Part shown: positions 16,613 to 25,790 of the stretch, in pieces
Numbering within the stretch: position 1 is the stretch's first letter
Layout: every line of letters begins with the position of its first letter
Program-made: the position numbers and the translations under genes
Assembly: GCF_001552535.1 (NCBI RefSeq)
Contig: NZ_BCRJ01000008.1
Coordinates: 1 to 64,000 of the forward strand
DNA length: 64,000 nucleotides
Reading direction: 5' to 3'
DNA from: Nocardioides jensenii JCM 1364 = NBRC 14755
Lineage (GTDB): Bacteria > Actinomycetota > Actinomycetes > Propionibacteriales > Nocardioidaceae
The notes under the pieces: model-generated
What the model saw: the letters and a program-made list of their open reading frames with translations, nothing else
Told to the model about the DNA's origin: nothing
Database searches by the model: none

Positions 16613-19600
16613 TCAGCGAACGATCGCGGTCGACTGGACCTGAGTCACACGGCGCTCTGCCGAGTCGCTCGCCACCTCCTGCGCCCGTCGTAGTGCGGCC
16701 GCAGCGCGATCTCGGTCAGCGCGCTGGGTGATGCTCTCAGGGACCGTCCCGAGCGGATGGGCTCCTGTGATGTCGTAGCGGTCGCGGTAGGCGGCGACGA
16801 TTCGGATGGCGTCGCGCCAGGCGGGCGAGCCAGCTGAGTCCGGAGGCGGACGACTAACTGCGGTAACCCACGGCTCACGTTCGTTGATGGCGCGATGGAC
16901 CAGGGCGACGGCGCGAGCTTCCATCAACTCGCGCCGCTCGCCGAGCGCCCGGCGCTGCTCGGGGCTCATCGGCCCCGTTGCGGTTGGGATCAGGCCGACG
17001 ATCAGGTCCGGCTCGGCCCGCCGCCGACCGGTTCGCTTGGGTCGCGCGGCGGCGTGGTGGAGTCGGCTGGTCAGCACGGCACCGATGTCGTGAGCATCGG
17101 CAAGTCCGCGGTTGGCGACTACCCGCGTCAGGACCGTGTTGAGGTTGTAGCCGTTGGCCTCGGCGCGGCGGAACTCTGCGGTCAGTGGCGCGAAGGAGTC
17201 GGAGGCCAGGAGTCGTTCAACGTCGGCGTCGTCGATTCCGATCTCGTAGACCAACTTCGTCCAGCGGTCGCTCTGGGCGTCGGCGGCAATGGTCTCGTAC
17301 TCGGCTGCAAGTTGGCTGATGGAGAACCACTGGCCCTGCTCGGCCTTGATCGTCTGGTGGCCGGACAACTCGGCTCCGGAGCGCTTGAGGATGCCGTACA
17401 GGACGGTCCGTGCGGTGACCTCGTCCTCCTGCGGCGGAGTGTGGGTGTCGTCGGGGCCGTCGAGCGCGACGTAGACGGTGTTCGAGCGGCGTCCGCGGGT
17501 CATCGACACGTACAGATTCTCGCGGTTGGTGGCACCGGAGGCGACGACGTGGCCGGTGTCGACGGTCATCCCCTGAGCGCGATGAGCGGTGATCGCGTAA
17601 CCGAGATCGACGTTCTCGCGGACGTACGCCGCGGGCAGGACCACGGCACCAGCAGCCCTCTGGTCGAGCCGGGTGGCCAGGACGGACCCGCCGGGAAGGA
17701 CGTCGGTGATCCGCCAGCGGTCGCCATTGCGGACCCACCCGCCTCGCAAGGAACGGAGTTGGCGCTGGTTGCGACGGGTAATGATCAGGTCGCCACCCGA
17801 GGCGCGGTTGCCGTCGACCAACTGGACCTCGCGTCCTGCTTCGGTTTCGCCGGAGAGGATGCGCTCAGCGCGGGCTCGCTGGTTGAGTTTGCTGACGGTG
17901 GCTTGGGCTTCGGTGACCAGAACGCTCGACAGCCCGGCCTGGGTGTCGTGGCGCCAGGCGTCGTACGCGGCGTCGGTCATAGCGTCGGTGTTGCCGTCGC
18001 GGACTCGGTCGTTACGGATATAGGTGCCGATGACGTCGGAGTCGCCTTCACGCAGAGCAGCGGTGGCGGCCGCCTCCCAGTCGTGGTCGAAACGCAGGAT
18101 CTCGACCAATTCAGGGGTGTCGTCGCGTGCCTCGGCCAGCATCGAGAACGCTCCACCGGCATCAACAGATTGCAGTTGTGCCCAGTCCCCCACCAGCAGG
18201 ACCTTCGCGTCCGCCGCGGCGGCGAGGCCGGTGATCTTGTCCAGGGTGTGGGTGCCAGCGAGAGTTGCCTCGTCGATGATCACGAGCTGCCCCGACTTGA
18301 ACTGGGCGCGGTCGTGGTCGTGTTCGTGAAGCCACTTCGCGGTGTTGTCACAGGCGACGCCGAGGTCATCGGCCAACACCTGGGCTGCAGCGGCCGATGG
18401 CGCGAGACCAACCACTGAGCCGGGACCATGGGCGGTCGTCCAGGCTGCGTGCAGGGCGCGCATGGCGGTGGTTTTGCCGGCGCCGGCTGGTCCAACGAGT
18501 AGGTCAATCTTCCGGCCGGAATCTGCGATCTTGGCGAGGGCTTGGGCTTGTCCTTCGGCGAGTTGATGACCGAGCACGGCGTGGCTGCTGGCGCCCTCGA
18601 TCACCGACCGCTTTACGACGGGTGCGGTCAAGGTGGTTGCCCGTACGAGCAGCCGGTCTTCGGCAGCAAGCAAGCTGGCTGAACTGAACACGGTGGAATA
18701 CTGCGGCCGGAATCGGCTCGAACCGTCCTCGCGGCGGAACGCCTCAGGGCTGATCACCAACTCCGGAGGTGTCAGGCGCAGTGAGGCTTGGGTTGCTGCG
18801 TCGACGATCATCCCCACGACAGCTTCACGATCCTGAGTGGTCGTGAAGCGCCACTCCATCGTCTGCCTGGATGCTTCGGCCCACAGGTTCCAGTGGCGCC
18901 AGGTTGAGCGCTTCTCCCCCACGACTTCGACGACATCCCTGCCGATTCTCGTGACCAAGTGGAGTGGCACATCCTCAGCACTCAACGCAGATGTGGAGCC
19001 TGTGGTGATGCCTCGGGCCCACTCAGTCGCCCCTGGCCCAAGGAGGTCTTCGGCGCGTTGGCGCCAGCCGTCGGTTAGTTCCGCGAGCGAGTGCAGTTCC
19101 TTCTCCGGGCGGGTAGCGATCGTGGCTTCAGCTCGTAACTCCACGATCGTCTTCGGCGACGGTCTGCGACCGTATTGTGCGGCGTACCCCTCGATAAGGC
19201 GGTCGGTTTCGATGTCGATCTCGCGGGAGCGGCTGGAGAACTCCTTGATCAGTTCCTCGCTGACTCCGGTGATCTCCATAGCTTCGGTACGGTCCGTGCC
19301 ACGGTCGCGTCTGTTCCACTGCACTCCGAATCGTTGGGTCAGGATGTCGGCGAGGACCGCGTTGTAATGCTCCGAGATCGCGACGACGCTGCGGTGGATC
19401 GGGACGCTGTCGAGGCTGCGCCATTTCTGGTCGTAGATGGTGCGGACCTTGTTGGACACCACGACGTGGGTGTGAAGCTGCGGGTCGCCACAGCGGGAAT
19501 CCCAGTGGTCATAGGCGGTGGCCGCGACCCCCGCAACCTCGTGCTGGGCGACCGCTCCGTTGCGAGCGTTGGCTCCTGCACGGGTGACTGCGACCTCGCG

Positions 19601-20146
19601 TTCGAAGAATGCGAGCACCTCGGCGACCGCCTCGTGGTGGGCTTCGACGAGTCGTTTCTGGGTGTCTGCGTCGGCGAGGCCCCACAGCACGGACACTGAC
19701 TTGGGGACGCTGAATGTGAGGTCGAATCCGGACACCGCGGTCTTCGGCCCGCGGGCTTCCTCTTCGTGATTGATGCGGGCGACCTCAGCTTGACGGGCGT
19801 CGTCGGTCAGTGCGTTGTCGAGGGACGCGATGCGCTTGTCGATCCGCTCCTGAATTGAGGGATACGTCGGGTACGCCCTACCAAGCTGCTCCCCCGTCAC
19901 CGGGTCACGCCCGTGGACGAGAAGGAGCTCCAGCTGCGCGGGCGTCACCTCAGCCCCTGACGCGAGTTGGCCGTTGCCGAACTCGGTCACGCCGGAGCCC
20001 AACCACACGCCTGGCGGCGTTCCAGCCTCGGTGTAGTACCTGGTCATCGGAGTTCTCAGCGAGCGGTTGCCATCGCCGACTACGACGCTCTTGAGCAGGT
20101 AGTTGCAGCCGTGGCCAGGGGTCATCTTCCGCATCGAGACCGTCAC
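16613..20146 (-). CDS. traA: MobF-type conjugative relaxase-helicase (TrwC/TraA-like)
   Basis: This 1177-residue enzyme should nick oriT, bind covalently to DNA and unwind it during transfer. Residues about 1-330 are the TrwC relaxase domain: start VTVSMRKM, TRYYTEAGTPPGVWLGSG, and the metal-binding DPQLHTHVVVSNK near residue 225, with FDLTFSVPKSVSVLWGL before it. Residues about 520-900 are a RecD/TraI-like helicase with Walker A GPAGAGKTT near 548 and Walker B LVIIDEATLAG. YAITAHRAQGMTVDT is helicase motif V/VI. The GTG at 20146 has GAGGAGG 7 bases ahead and gives the usual N-terminus; longer frames do not. Expected to work with the VirD4/TraG at 47773-49533. Confidence 0.93.
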   Translation of the reverse strand: MTVSMRKMTPGHGCNYLLKSVVVGDGNRSLRTPMTRYYTEAGTPPGVWLGSGVTEFGNGQLASGAEVTPAQLELLLVHGRDPVTGEQLGRAYPTYPSIQERIDKRIASLDNALTDDARQAEVARINHEEEARGPKTAVSGFDLTFSVPKSVSVLWGLADADTQKRLVEAHHEAVAEVLAFFEREVAVTRAGANARNGAVAQHEVAGVAATAYDHWDSRCGDPQLHTHVVVSNKVRTIYDQKWRSLDSVPIHRSVVAISEHYNAVLADILTQRFGVQWNRRDRGTDRTEAMEITGVSEELIKEFSSRSREIDIETDRLIEGYAAQYGRRPSPKTIVELRAEATIATRPEKELHSLAELTDGWRQRAEDLLGPGATEWARGITTGSTSALSAEDVPLHLVTRIGRDVVEVVGEKRSTWRHWNLWAEASRQTMEWRFTTTQDREAVVGMIVDAATQASLRLTPPELVISPEAFRREDGSSRFRPQYSTVFSSASLLAAEDRLLVRATTLTAPVVKRSVIEGASSHAVLGHQLAEGQAQALAKIADSGRKIDLLVGPAGAGKTTAMRALHAAWTTAHGPGSVVGLAPSAAAAQVLADDLGVACDNTAKWLHEHDHDRAQFKSGQLVIIDEATLAGTHTLDKITGLAAAADAKVLLVGDWAQLQSVDAGGAFSMLAEARDDTPELVEILRFDHDWEAAATAALREGDSDVIGTYIRNDRVRDGNTDAMTDAAYDAWRHDTQAGLSSVLVTEAQATVSKLNQRARAERILSGETEAGREVQLVDGNRASGGDLIITRRNQRQLRSLRGGWVRNGDRWRITDVLPGGSVLATRLDQRAAGAVVLPAAYVRENVDLGYAITAHRAQGMTVDTGHVVASGATNRENLYVSMTRGRRSNTVYVALDGPDDTHTPPQEDEVTARTVLYGILKRSGAELSGHQTIKAEQGQWFSISQLAAEYETIAADAQSDRWTKLVYEIGIDDADVERLLASDSFAPLTAEFRRAEANGYNLNTVLTRVVANRGLADAHDIGAVLTSRLHHAAARPKRTGRRRAEPDLIVGLIPTATGPMSPEQRRALGERRELMEARAVALVHRAINEREPWVTAVSRPPPDSAGSPAWRDAIRIVAAYRDRYDITGAHPLGTVPESITQRADRDRAAAALRRAQEVASDSAERRVTQVQSTAIVR

Positions 20147-20167
20147 GCGGTTCACCTCCTCGAACGC

Positions 20168-20296
20168 AAGGTGCACCGGCTGTTCCCCTCGCTGTGCCAG
20201 AGGTGTGACCGGATTGAGGGTGAGGGTGCAATCGACGGGACGAGCGGGCGGCTCAGGTGCGGGAAACTGCGATGCACCTTGTCTGGTGAGGTGCGA
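20168..20296. repeat. AGGTG-rich repeat region upstream of the relaxase gene, possible oriT or operator
   Basis: In the 285 bp between traA and the divergent lipoprotein gene, AAGGTGCA (20168-20175) is repeated inverted as TGCACCTT (20273-20280). Related AGGTG or GGGTGC copies occur near 20190, 20223, 20255 and 20288. Relaxase genes of this class often have oriT or autoregulatory sites close by. No nic sequence could be recognised, so this is only a candidate. Confidence 0.3.
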
Positions 20297-20431
20297 GAGG
20301 AACCATCAATGTTGCGTAGATCAAATTTCAATGGCTCAATAGTTGTAGGCGGTGAACTCGGTGGATCCGCCATCGGGGCACCGTCTGTTGCTCACACCGG
20401 AGAGGTCCGGTGGCGGCGGACGGACTCGGGC

Positions 20432-21049
20432 ATGACCAAATCGCAAGGAGCATTTTCGGTAGCGACGGCAGTTCTACTGCTCGCCGTGATGACTGCTTGC
20501 GGCTCAGATGCCGACCCGGACTCAACGCCGACGCCGGCACCAAGCGTCAGCGAAACGGTCACCTCACCAAGCCCGTCTGCGACGTCGCCCAAGGATGAAG
20601 CGTCTGCATCCGCGGTCGAGGCGGTGACCGCGTACTACGCGACGGTCGACAAGGTTCGGCAAGATGCCGATTCCCCCGCGACCGACCTCGACGCCGTCGC
20701 GATCAGCACACAACTGTCAGCTCAGAAGCACCTCCTGGACAGCCAAAGGAGTGCCGGAAATCGACAGACCGGGAATACCGAAGTCGTCGAAGCCAACGTC
20801 CAGTCGGTCACCCTCGACAACTCCGATCCCAAGGCTGGGCACGTTCCGACGGTGACCATCGATGTCTGTTGGGACGTCAGCGACGTCGACGTGCTCGACC
20901 CCACGGGCCAATCGGTCGTGACGCCCGAACGCGCTGACCGGGGATGGACACGTCTCATCGTCGCGAACTACTCCTGGACTTCAGATCCCGACAGCGGCTG
21001 GCGGGTTGCCGGGGGCAAGGACTTGGAGAAGTCACCGTGCGCGGGGTGA
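20432..21049 (+). CDS. Secreted lipoprotein of unknown function
   Basis: The 205-residue protein has a lipoprotein signal: MTKSQGAF, a hydrophobic core, then LLAVMTACGSDAD with the lipobox Cys near residue 23. A Thr/Ser/Pro-rich linker follows, then a small folded domain with EAVTAYYATVDKVRQD and VTIDVCWDVSDVDVLDPTGQ. It resembles small cell-surface proteins that accompany conjugation genes in actinobacteria, but I cannot name it. It is the first gene of the rightward secretion/pilus operon and overlaps the next gene by 13 bp. The ribosome site is weak. Confidence 0.7.
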   Translation: MTKSQGAFSVATAVLLLAVMTACGSDADPDSTPTPAPSVSETVTSPSPSATSPKDEASASAVEAVTAYYATVDKVRQDADSPATDLDAVAISTQLSAQKHLLDSQRSAGNRQTGNTEVVEANVQSVTLDNSDPKAGHVPTVTIDVCWDVSDVDVLDPTGQSVVTPERADRGWTRLIVANYSWTSDPDSGWRVAGGKDLEKSPCAG

Positions 21050-21990
21050 GTTGTCGACTCCTCGCGTCAGCAGTGCTCCTGGGCGGCTACCTGCTCTGCG
21101 CCGTAGCCACGCCTGCAATTGCGGACACCGTCTGCGATCAGATCGACCCCCAGACCGGAGTCTGTTTGGTGTGGGTCGTTGTCGACGTGCCTGACACGGA
21201 TCCAGTCGATGACGGGCCGAAGGACACCGGGACCGGCGCGAGTTGCTACTGGGACGGGACGAAGCAGGGCATCAATAGGCCGCCGCCAGGTCCGGTGCCA
21301 TGTTCGTCGGAGTACGGCTATTGGTCGAACTCCTACCGGTGCTACATCCGTGCATTGGTGCCGCAGCCTCCGGCTGGTGATCCCGCTTGGCAAGGTCACG
21401 AGCCGGGCGATGGCGCGGTGTACGACTGCTACCAGCCGCAGACTGACCTGCTGATCCACATCTGGTCCGCGGACGCGCCGGAGAACTCCGGAGCAGGTCC
21501 CAGCCCGCGCGACGTCGCGCAGATTGCGATCGACGACATGGCGCTGCGTGCGATCAACATCGGCATCACACCATCCCCGGCAGCGGGCCGCATCGGTCTC
21601 GTTGGCATGCCGGTGTGGATGTGGGCGCAGAGTCCCGATGACCACACCTATGGCCCGATCACCGCGACAGCGAGCGCGGGCGGCATCACCATCACCGCGA
21701 CAGCGACAGTCCGGAAAGTGACGTGGCAGATGGGTGACGGAACCACGGTGGTGTGCGACTCCGCGGGGACGCCGTACCAGGCGAAGCACGGCAAGCAGCC
21801 GTCTCCGGACTGTGGGCACGTCTACGAGACATCGAGCGCTGGCGAGCCCGGTGGCATGTACACGGTGACGGCTACTTCCGCGTGGGTGATCACGTGGGCA
21901 GGCGCCGGTCAGACCGGAACCATCCGCCTCGACGGGCTGCAGCGCTCGGTCGAGATCACCGTCGGCGAGGCACAGGTGCTCGTGGATTAG
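21037..21990 (+). CDS. Secreted protein with a PKD-like C-terminal part
   Basis: The GTG start at 21037 has GGAGAA 8 bases ahead and gives a clear signal peptide (LLASAVLLGGYLLCAVATPA, cleavage after AIA near residue 28). The mature part of about 290 residues has several Cys pairs (GTGASCYWDG, PCSSEYGYW, YRCYIRAL, VYDCYQ). The C-terminal 100 residues (TWQMGDGTTVVCDSAGTPYQ, then CGHVY, then YTVTATSAWVITW) look like a PKD/beta-sandwich domain. Probably a surface-exposed component of the pilus or transfer machinery, by position only. Confidence 0.7.
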   Translation: MRGVSCRLLASAVLLGGYLLCAVATPAIADTVCDQIDPQTGVCLVWVVVDVPDTDPVDDGPKDTGTGASCYWDGTKQGINRPPPGPVPCSSEYGYWSNSYRCYIRALVPQPPAGDPAWQGHEPGDGAVYDCYQPQTDLLIHIWSADAPENSGAGPSPRDVAQIAIDDMALRAINIGITPSPAAGRIGLVGMPVWMWAQSPDDHTYGPITATASAGGITITATATVRKVTWQMGDGTTVVCDSAGTPYQAKHGKQPSPDCGHVYETSSAGEPGGMYTVTATSAWVITWAGAGQTGTIRLDGLQRSVEITVGEAQVLVD

Positions 21991-22017
21991 CGGGCACGAA
22001 CGAGAGGCGAATCAACG

Positions 22018-22692
22018 ATGAGCAGCACGACGACACGAACCGGGCGAGAGCCCGCTCACGATTCAGCCCCGACCGCGCCACCGATGGCGCCGCCACCGAA
22101 ACTTCGACGCCGCCCGGCATTGATAGCCGGCGCCGTCATCGCCATCTGCCTCGGAGCGCTCATCGGCGGTTGGGCCTGGACCACGACCACCAACACCCAA
22201 GAGGTACTCGCTGCACGCGCTGACATCGAGCGAGGCGCCGTCATTGAGGCCGACGATCTGGTCCGGGTCCGCCTCAACTCCGACCCCGCCTTGAAGCCTG
22301 TTGGCGCGAGTTCCCTCGAAACCGTGGTGGGGCAACGTGCCGCCGTCGATATCGCGGCCGGTTCACTCCTGACGCCGAGCACCTACGCCGAGGCGGTCCT
22401 GCCGAGCAGCGACATGTCGGTCGTTGGTGTCGCTCTCACCCCGGCACAGGCTCCCGGCATGGATCTTCGCGCCGGGGACCGTGTCCGTGTTGTCGTCACC
22501 CCGGCCGAGGGAAGCGATGCGCCTGCGGGGGCTCCCCCATTCAGCGAAGCTGAGGTGGTCGGCGTACGACTCTCCGATACTACTGGCGAGCTGATCGTGG
22601 ACCTGCTGGTCCCCCACGCTGAGGCGGCGCAGCTCGCGTCCCGAGTCGCCACCGGCAACGTGGCGATCGTCCTCGACTCCAGGGAGCGCTGA
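22018..22692 (+). CDS. SAF-domain protein, CpaB/RcpC-like
   Basis: A 224-residue protein: a Pro-rich cytoplasmic N-terminus, one membrane segment near residues 38-58 (PALIAGAVIAICLGALIGGW), and a SAF domain (ARADIERGAVIEADDLVRVR near residue 67). CpaB/RcpC proteins are periplasmic or surface parts of Tad pilus machines. It starts the core Tad-type cluster and is followed after 5 bp by the TadZ-like gene. In Gram-positives no secretin is expected, and none is found. Confidence 0.82.
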   Translation: MSSTTTRTGREPAHDSAPTAPPMAPPPKLRRRPALIAGAVIAICLGALIGGWAWTTTTNTQEVLAARADIERGAVIEADDLVRVRLNSDPALKPVGASSLETVVGQRAAVDIAAGSLLTPSTYAEAVLPSSDMSVVGVALTPAQAPGMDLRAGDRVRVVVTPAEGSDAPAGAPPFSEAEVVGVRLSDTTGELIVDLLVPHAEAAQLASRVATGNVAIVLDSRER

Positions 22693-22697
22693 GCCGC

Positions 22698-23474
22698 ATG
22701 GCTGTCATCGCACTCTGCTCAGCCTCGGGTTCTCCCGGCGTCACGACAACCTCACTCGGGTTAGCGCTGCTGTGGCCCAGACCAGTTCTCTTGGTCGAGG
22801 CTGATCCGACAGGTGGCTCCGGCATCCTCGCCGGCTACTTCCGAGGGATTCGCGCCTACGACCAGGGCCTGGTCGAACTCGCCCTATCGTCAAGCGAGGT
22901 AGCGGACTTGTTGCCGCGAACCACTCAACCCATCGGTTCCTCCACCGCCGGCTTCATCGCAGGAACCCGCGCGCACACCCAAGCTGCAGCACTCGCCGGG
23001 CTCTGGTTACCCCTGGCCGATGCGTTGCGTGAACTCGAGTCGACCGGCCAGGACGTTCTCGTGGACTGCGGCCGCCTCGGGCTCACTGGTTGGCCCGAGC
23101 CCATCCTCGCCGAGGCAGATCTCGCCCTACTTCTGTGTCGCACGCACTTGCCGGCAATCTCGGCTGCAAGGTCGTGGGCGGACACCGCCCAGCGAGGAAC
23201 GCCGGCGTGGTCTCATCCGACCACGCTTCTCGTCGGCGAGGGTCAGCCCTATTCGGCGAAGGAAGTGGGCGGCGTACTCAGACTCCCGGTCCTCGGCGTA
23301 ATGGCTGACGACCCCGAGTCCGCGGAGGTCCTGCACCGGGGTACGTCGATCCCTGCTGGTTTCGATCGAAGCCCGTTGGTCCGCAGTCTTCAAGCCGCGA
23401 TATCGGCCATCCACGCCACGGTGTCCGCGCAGCGCGCCGAGCTCTCCACGGAGGTGTATTCCGGTGTCCAGTGA
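22698..23474 (+). CDS. TadZ/CpaE-like P-loop protein with a degenerate Walker A
   Basis: The 258-residue protein has the MinD/ParA fold of TadZ proteins, which place the Tad machine in the cell. The N-terminal P-loop reads SASGSPGVTTTSLGLAL, without the signature Lys residues of KGG-x-GKT, so ATP hydrolysis is doubtful. The A' region LLVEADPTGGSGILAG is kept. The 3' end overlaps tadA by 11 bp. Position between the SAF and TadA genes supports the assignment. Confidence 0.75.
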   Translation: MAVIALCSASGSPGVTTTSLGLALLWPRPVLLVEADPTGGSGILAGYFRGIRAYDQGLVELALSSSEVADLLPRTTQPIGSSTAGFIAGTRAHTQAAALAGLWLPLADALRELESTGQDVLVDCGRLGLTGWPEPILAEADLALLLCRTHLPAISAARSWADTAQRGTPAWSHPTTLLVGEGQPYSAKEVGGVLRLPVLGVMADDPESAEVLHRGTSIPAGFDRSPLVRSLQAAISAIHATVSAQRAELSTEVYSGVQ

Positions 23475-24939
23475 CCATCTCGTGCGACCGACGAATGCCG
23501 ACCCGCATCTGATCGACCTTCCGCTCTTCGGTCAGCCGTTGCCCAACGGCACGGCAGCCGTCTCGTCGATCCCAGCTGAGCCGCTCACAATCTTGGGGAG
23601 CACCCGCCCGGACGTCGACTGGACGTTGGTTGCCTCGCTTCGATCCCTCGCCTCGAAACAACTGAGCCAGGCGATGGCCGCCGCGACCACCCGTCTCGAC
23701 AAGCCCGCCCAGGCAGAGTTGGGCCGGGCGATCGTGCTGGATCTCATCGAGTCAGCGATGGCCGAACGAGTCGACGCCGGAGACGGGGCGTGGTCTGGTG
23801 TTGAGCAGACGGCGCTGGCGCAGGCCGTGTTCGATTCGCTGTTCCGCCTGGGGCGACTCCAACCACTGGTCGATGACGACCGCGTCGAGAACATCATCAT
23901 CGCCGGACACGACAACGTGCACCTCGAGCTGACCGATGGTTCCCTCATCGACGGCCCTCCCGTCGCCGACTCTGACACCGAACTCATCGATTTCCTGGTC
24001 TTCCTCGCCTCGCGCAGCGAGGTCAACGCCCGCGGCTTCTCCGAAGCACAACCCAGGCTCCACCTGCGACTCGATGGAGGTTCCAGGCTGGCCGCCGCCG
24101 CGTGGGTGACCCCGAGACCATCAGTCGTGATCCGTCGTCACCGGCTCATGCACGTCACGCTCGACGATCTCGTCGAACGCGGAATGCTCTCGGCGCTCCT
24201 TGCTTCGTTCCTCCGTGCCGCCGTCCGGGCACGTAAGAGCATCGTGGTCGCCGGGTGTCAGGGTGCCGGCAAGACGACTCTGGTCCGCGCTTTGTGCTGC
24301 GAGATCGATGAGCACGAGGCCATCGGCACGTTCGAGACCGAATACGAGCTTCATCTCGACCAGTTGGGGCGTCACAAGATCGTGCATCCGTGGGAGGCCC
24401 GGCCCGGATCTGGTGAACGTGGACCTGATGGCCGGCTGGCGGGCGAGTTCACTCTCGACGAGGCCCTCGTCGACTCCTTCCGGTTCAACTTGTCGCGTCA
24501 GATCGTCGGCGAGGTCCGCGGCCGGGAGATCTGGGCGATGATCAAGGCAATGGAGTCGGGCACCGGATCCATCTCGACAACACACGCTTCCGATGCCGTC
24601 GCTGCGATCCGCAAACTGGTGACCTGCGCGATGGAAGCCGGAGCCCACGTCACCCATGATCTGGCGGCCAGCAAGCTGGCCTCCACCATCGATCTCGTCG
24701 TCCAACTCGACCTGACGACCGAGCGCATTCCAGGCGGGTTCCGTCGCCATCGGTCGGTCTGCGAGGTCATCGCGGTCGCTCCGGGTGAGCGTGAGACCGG
24801 GTACGCTACGACCCACCTGTTCTCGCCTGATGCCGCCGGCGATGCCAGACCTAATGTCTTGCCTGACGAGTACAGAGCCCTCGCCTCGTTCGGGTTCGAC
24901 CTCGGCGCATTCCTCAACGAGCAGCAGGTGCTCTCGTGA
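23464..24939 (+). CDS. tadA: TadA/CpaF-family secretion ATPase
   Basis: This is a 491-residue hexameric motor of the type II/IV secretion family, expected to drive pilin assembly. It shows the N-terminal all-helix region, then LVDDDRVENIIIAGHDNVHL, Walker A VAGCQGAGKTTLVRAL near residues 260-275, an acidic ETEYELHLDQL box, VGEVRGREIWAMIKAMESGT (Walker B region), and the His box STTHASDA. The GTG start lies within the previous gene and the stop overlaps the tadB GTG. Confidence 0.93.
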   Translation: MSSDHLVRPTNADPHLIDLPLFGQPLPNGTAAVSSIPAEPLTILGSTRPDVDWTLVASLRSLASKQLSQAMAAATTRLDKPAQAELGRAIVLDLIESAMAERVDAGDGAWSGVEQTALAQAVFDSLFRLGRLQPLVDDDRVENIIIAGHDNVHLELTDGSLIDGPPVADSDTELIDFLVFLASRSEVNARGFSEAQPRLHLRLDGGSRLAAAAWVTPRPSVVIRRHRLMHVTLDDLVERGMLSALLASFLRAAVRARKSIVVAGCQGAGKTTLVRALCCEIDEHEAIGTFETEYELHLDQLGRHKIVHPWEARPGSGERGPDGRLAGEFTLDEALVDSFRFNLSRQIVGEVRGREIWAMIKAMESGTGSISTTHASDAVAAIRKLVTCAMEAGAHVTHDLAASKLASTIDLVVQLDLTTERIPGGFRRHRSVCEVIAVAPGERETGYATTHLFSPDAAGDARPNVLPDEYRALASFGFDLGAFLNEQQVLS

Positions 24940-25790
24940 CCGCGCTCGTGCCGGCGGTGGCAGGTGCCCTCATCGTGGCGGGTGCCATCGGCCTAGTCCT
25001 CGGGCTGAAGCCCTCACAAGCTCCCCCACCCCGTTCGCGCCCGACTCGGTTGAAACCATTGAGTCAGCGGAGCAAGCGACTCCTGATGGTCGGCGTGGTC
25101 GGCGGCGTACTTGCTTGGCTCGTCACTGGTTGGGCGCTCGCCTTGCTCGCGGTCCCTGTCGCCGTTGTCGGCGTCCCGGTCCTGTTGTCCAACTCTGGTG
25201 CTGAGGCGCGCATCGGCCGGCTCGAAGCGATGGAGGAGTGGACGCGCTCGTTGTCCGGGGTCCTCACCGTCGGGATCGGTTTGGAGCAGGCGCTGGTGGC
25301 CACGCAGCGCTCCACACCGGCTGCCATCCGGCCCGAGGTGGGTCGTTTGATCGCGCGGCTTCGTTCGCGGTGGGACACCGAGGACGCCGTACGTGCGTTC
25401 GCTGACGAGCTGGACGATGCGACCGGGGATCTTGTCGCGGCCAATCTGATCCTTGCTGCCCGGCGTCGTGGCGCAGGTCTGGCCCAAGTGCTGGAAAGTC
25501 TCGCGGAGTCGGTGTCTGCTGACGTGCGCGCTCGTCGACAGATCGAGGCCGACCGGGCCAAGCCCCGGGCGACCGCACGGTGGGTCACCATCATCAGCGT
25601 CGGCGTGCTGGTGGTGCTCGCGATCTCCGGCACGTACGTCGAGCCGTACCGCAGCCCCTTGGGTCAAGTGATTCTCGTGACGCTGCTGACGGCGTACGTC
25701 GCCACCTTGGTCTGGATGAAGCGGATGGCCATCGGAAAGCCGCTGGCACGGTTCTTGTCTGCGCCCGACGCTGCTGGGGGTACGTCGTGA
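24936..25790 (+). CDS. tadB: TadB-like inner-membrane platform protein
   Basis: The 284-residue protein is of the T2SF (GspF-like) family: membrane segments near residues 5-22 and 50-80, a helical cytoplasmic domain (EAMEEWTRSLSGVLTVGIGL to VLESLAESVSADVRARRQIE), and two C-terminal membrane segments. TadB and TadC form the membrane platform for the TadA motor. GTG 24936 overlaps the tadA stop. Confidence 0.88.
   Translation: MTALVPAVAGALIVAGAIGLVLGLKPSQAPPPRSRPTRLKPLSQRSKRLLMVGVVGGVLAWLVTGWALALLAVPVAVVGVPVLLSNSGAEARIGRLEAMEEWTRSLSGVLTVGIGLEQALVATQRSTPAAIRPEVGRLIARLRSRWDTEDAVRAFADELDDATGDLVAANLILAARRRGAGLAQVLESLAESVSADVRARRQIEADRAKPRATARWVTIISVGVLVVLAISGTYVEPYRSPLGQVILVTLLTAYVATLVWMKRMAIGKPLARFLSAPDAAGGTS

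Noticed and set aside
16895..18418. 507-codon open frame antisense to the relaxase gene
   Set aside because: Lies wholly inside the helicase part of traA and shows only shadow composition.
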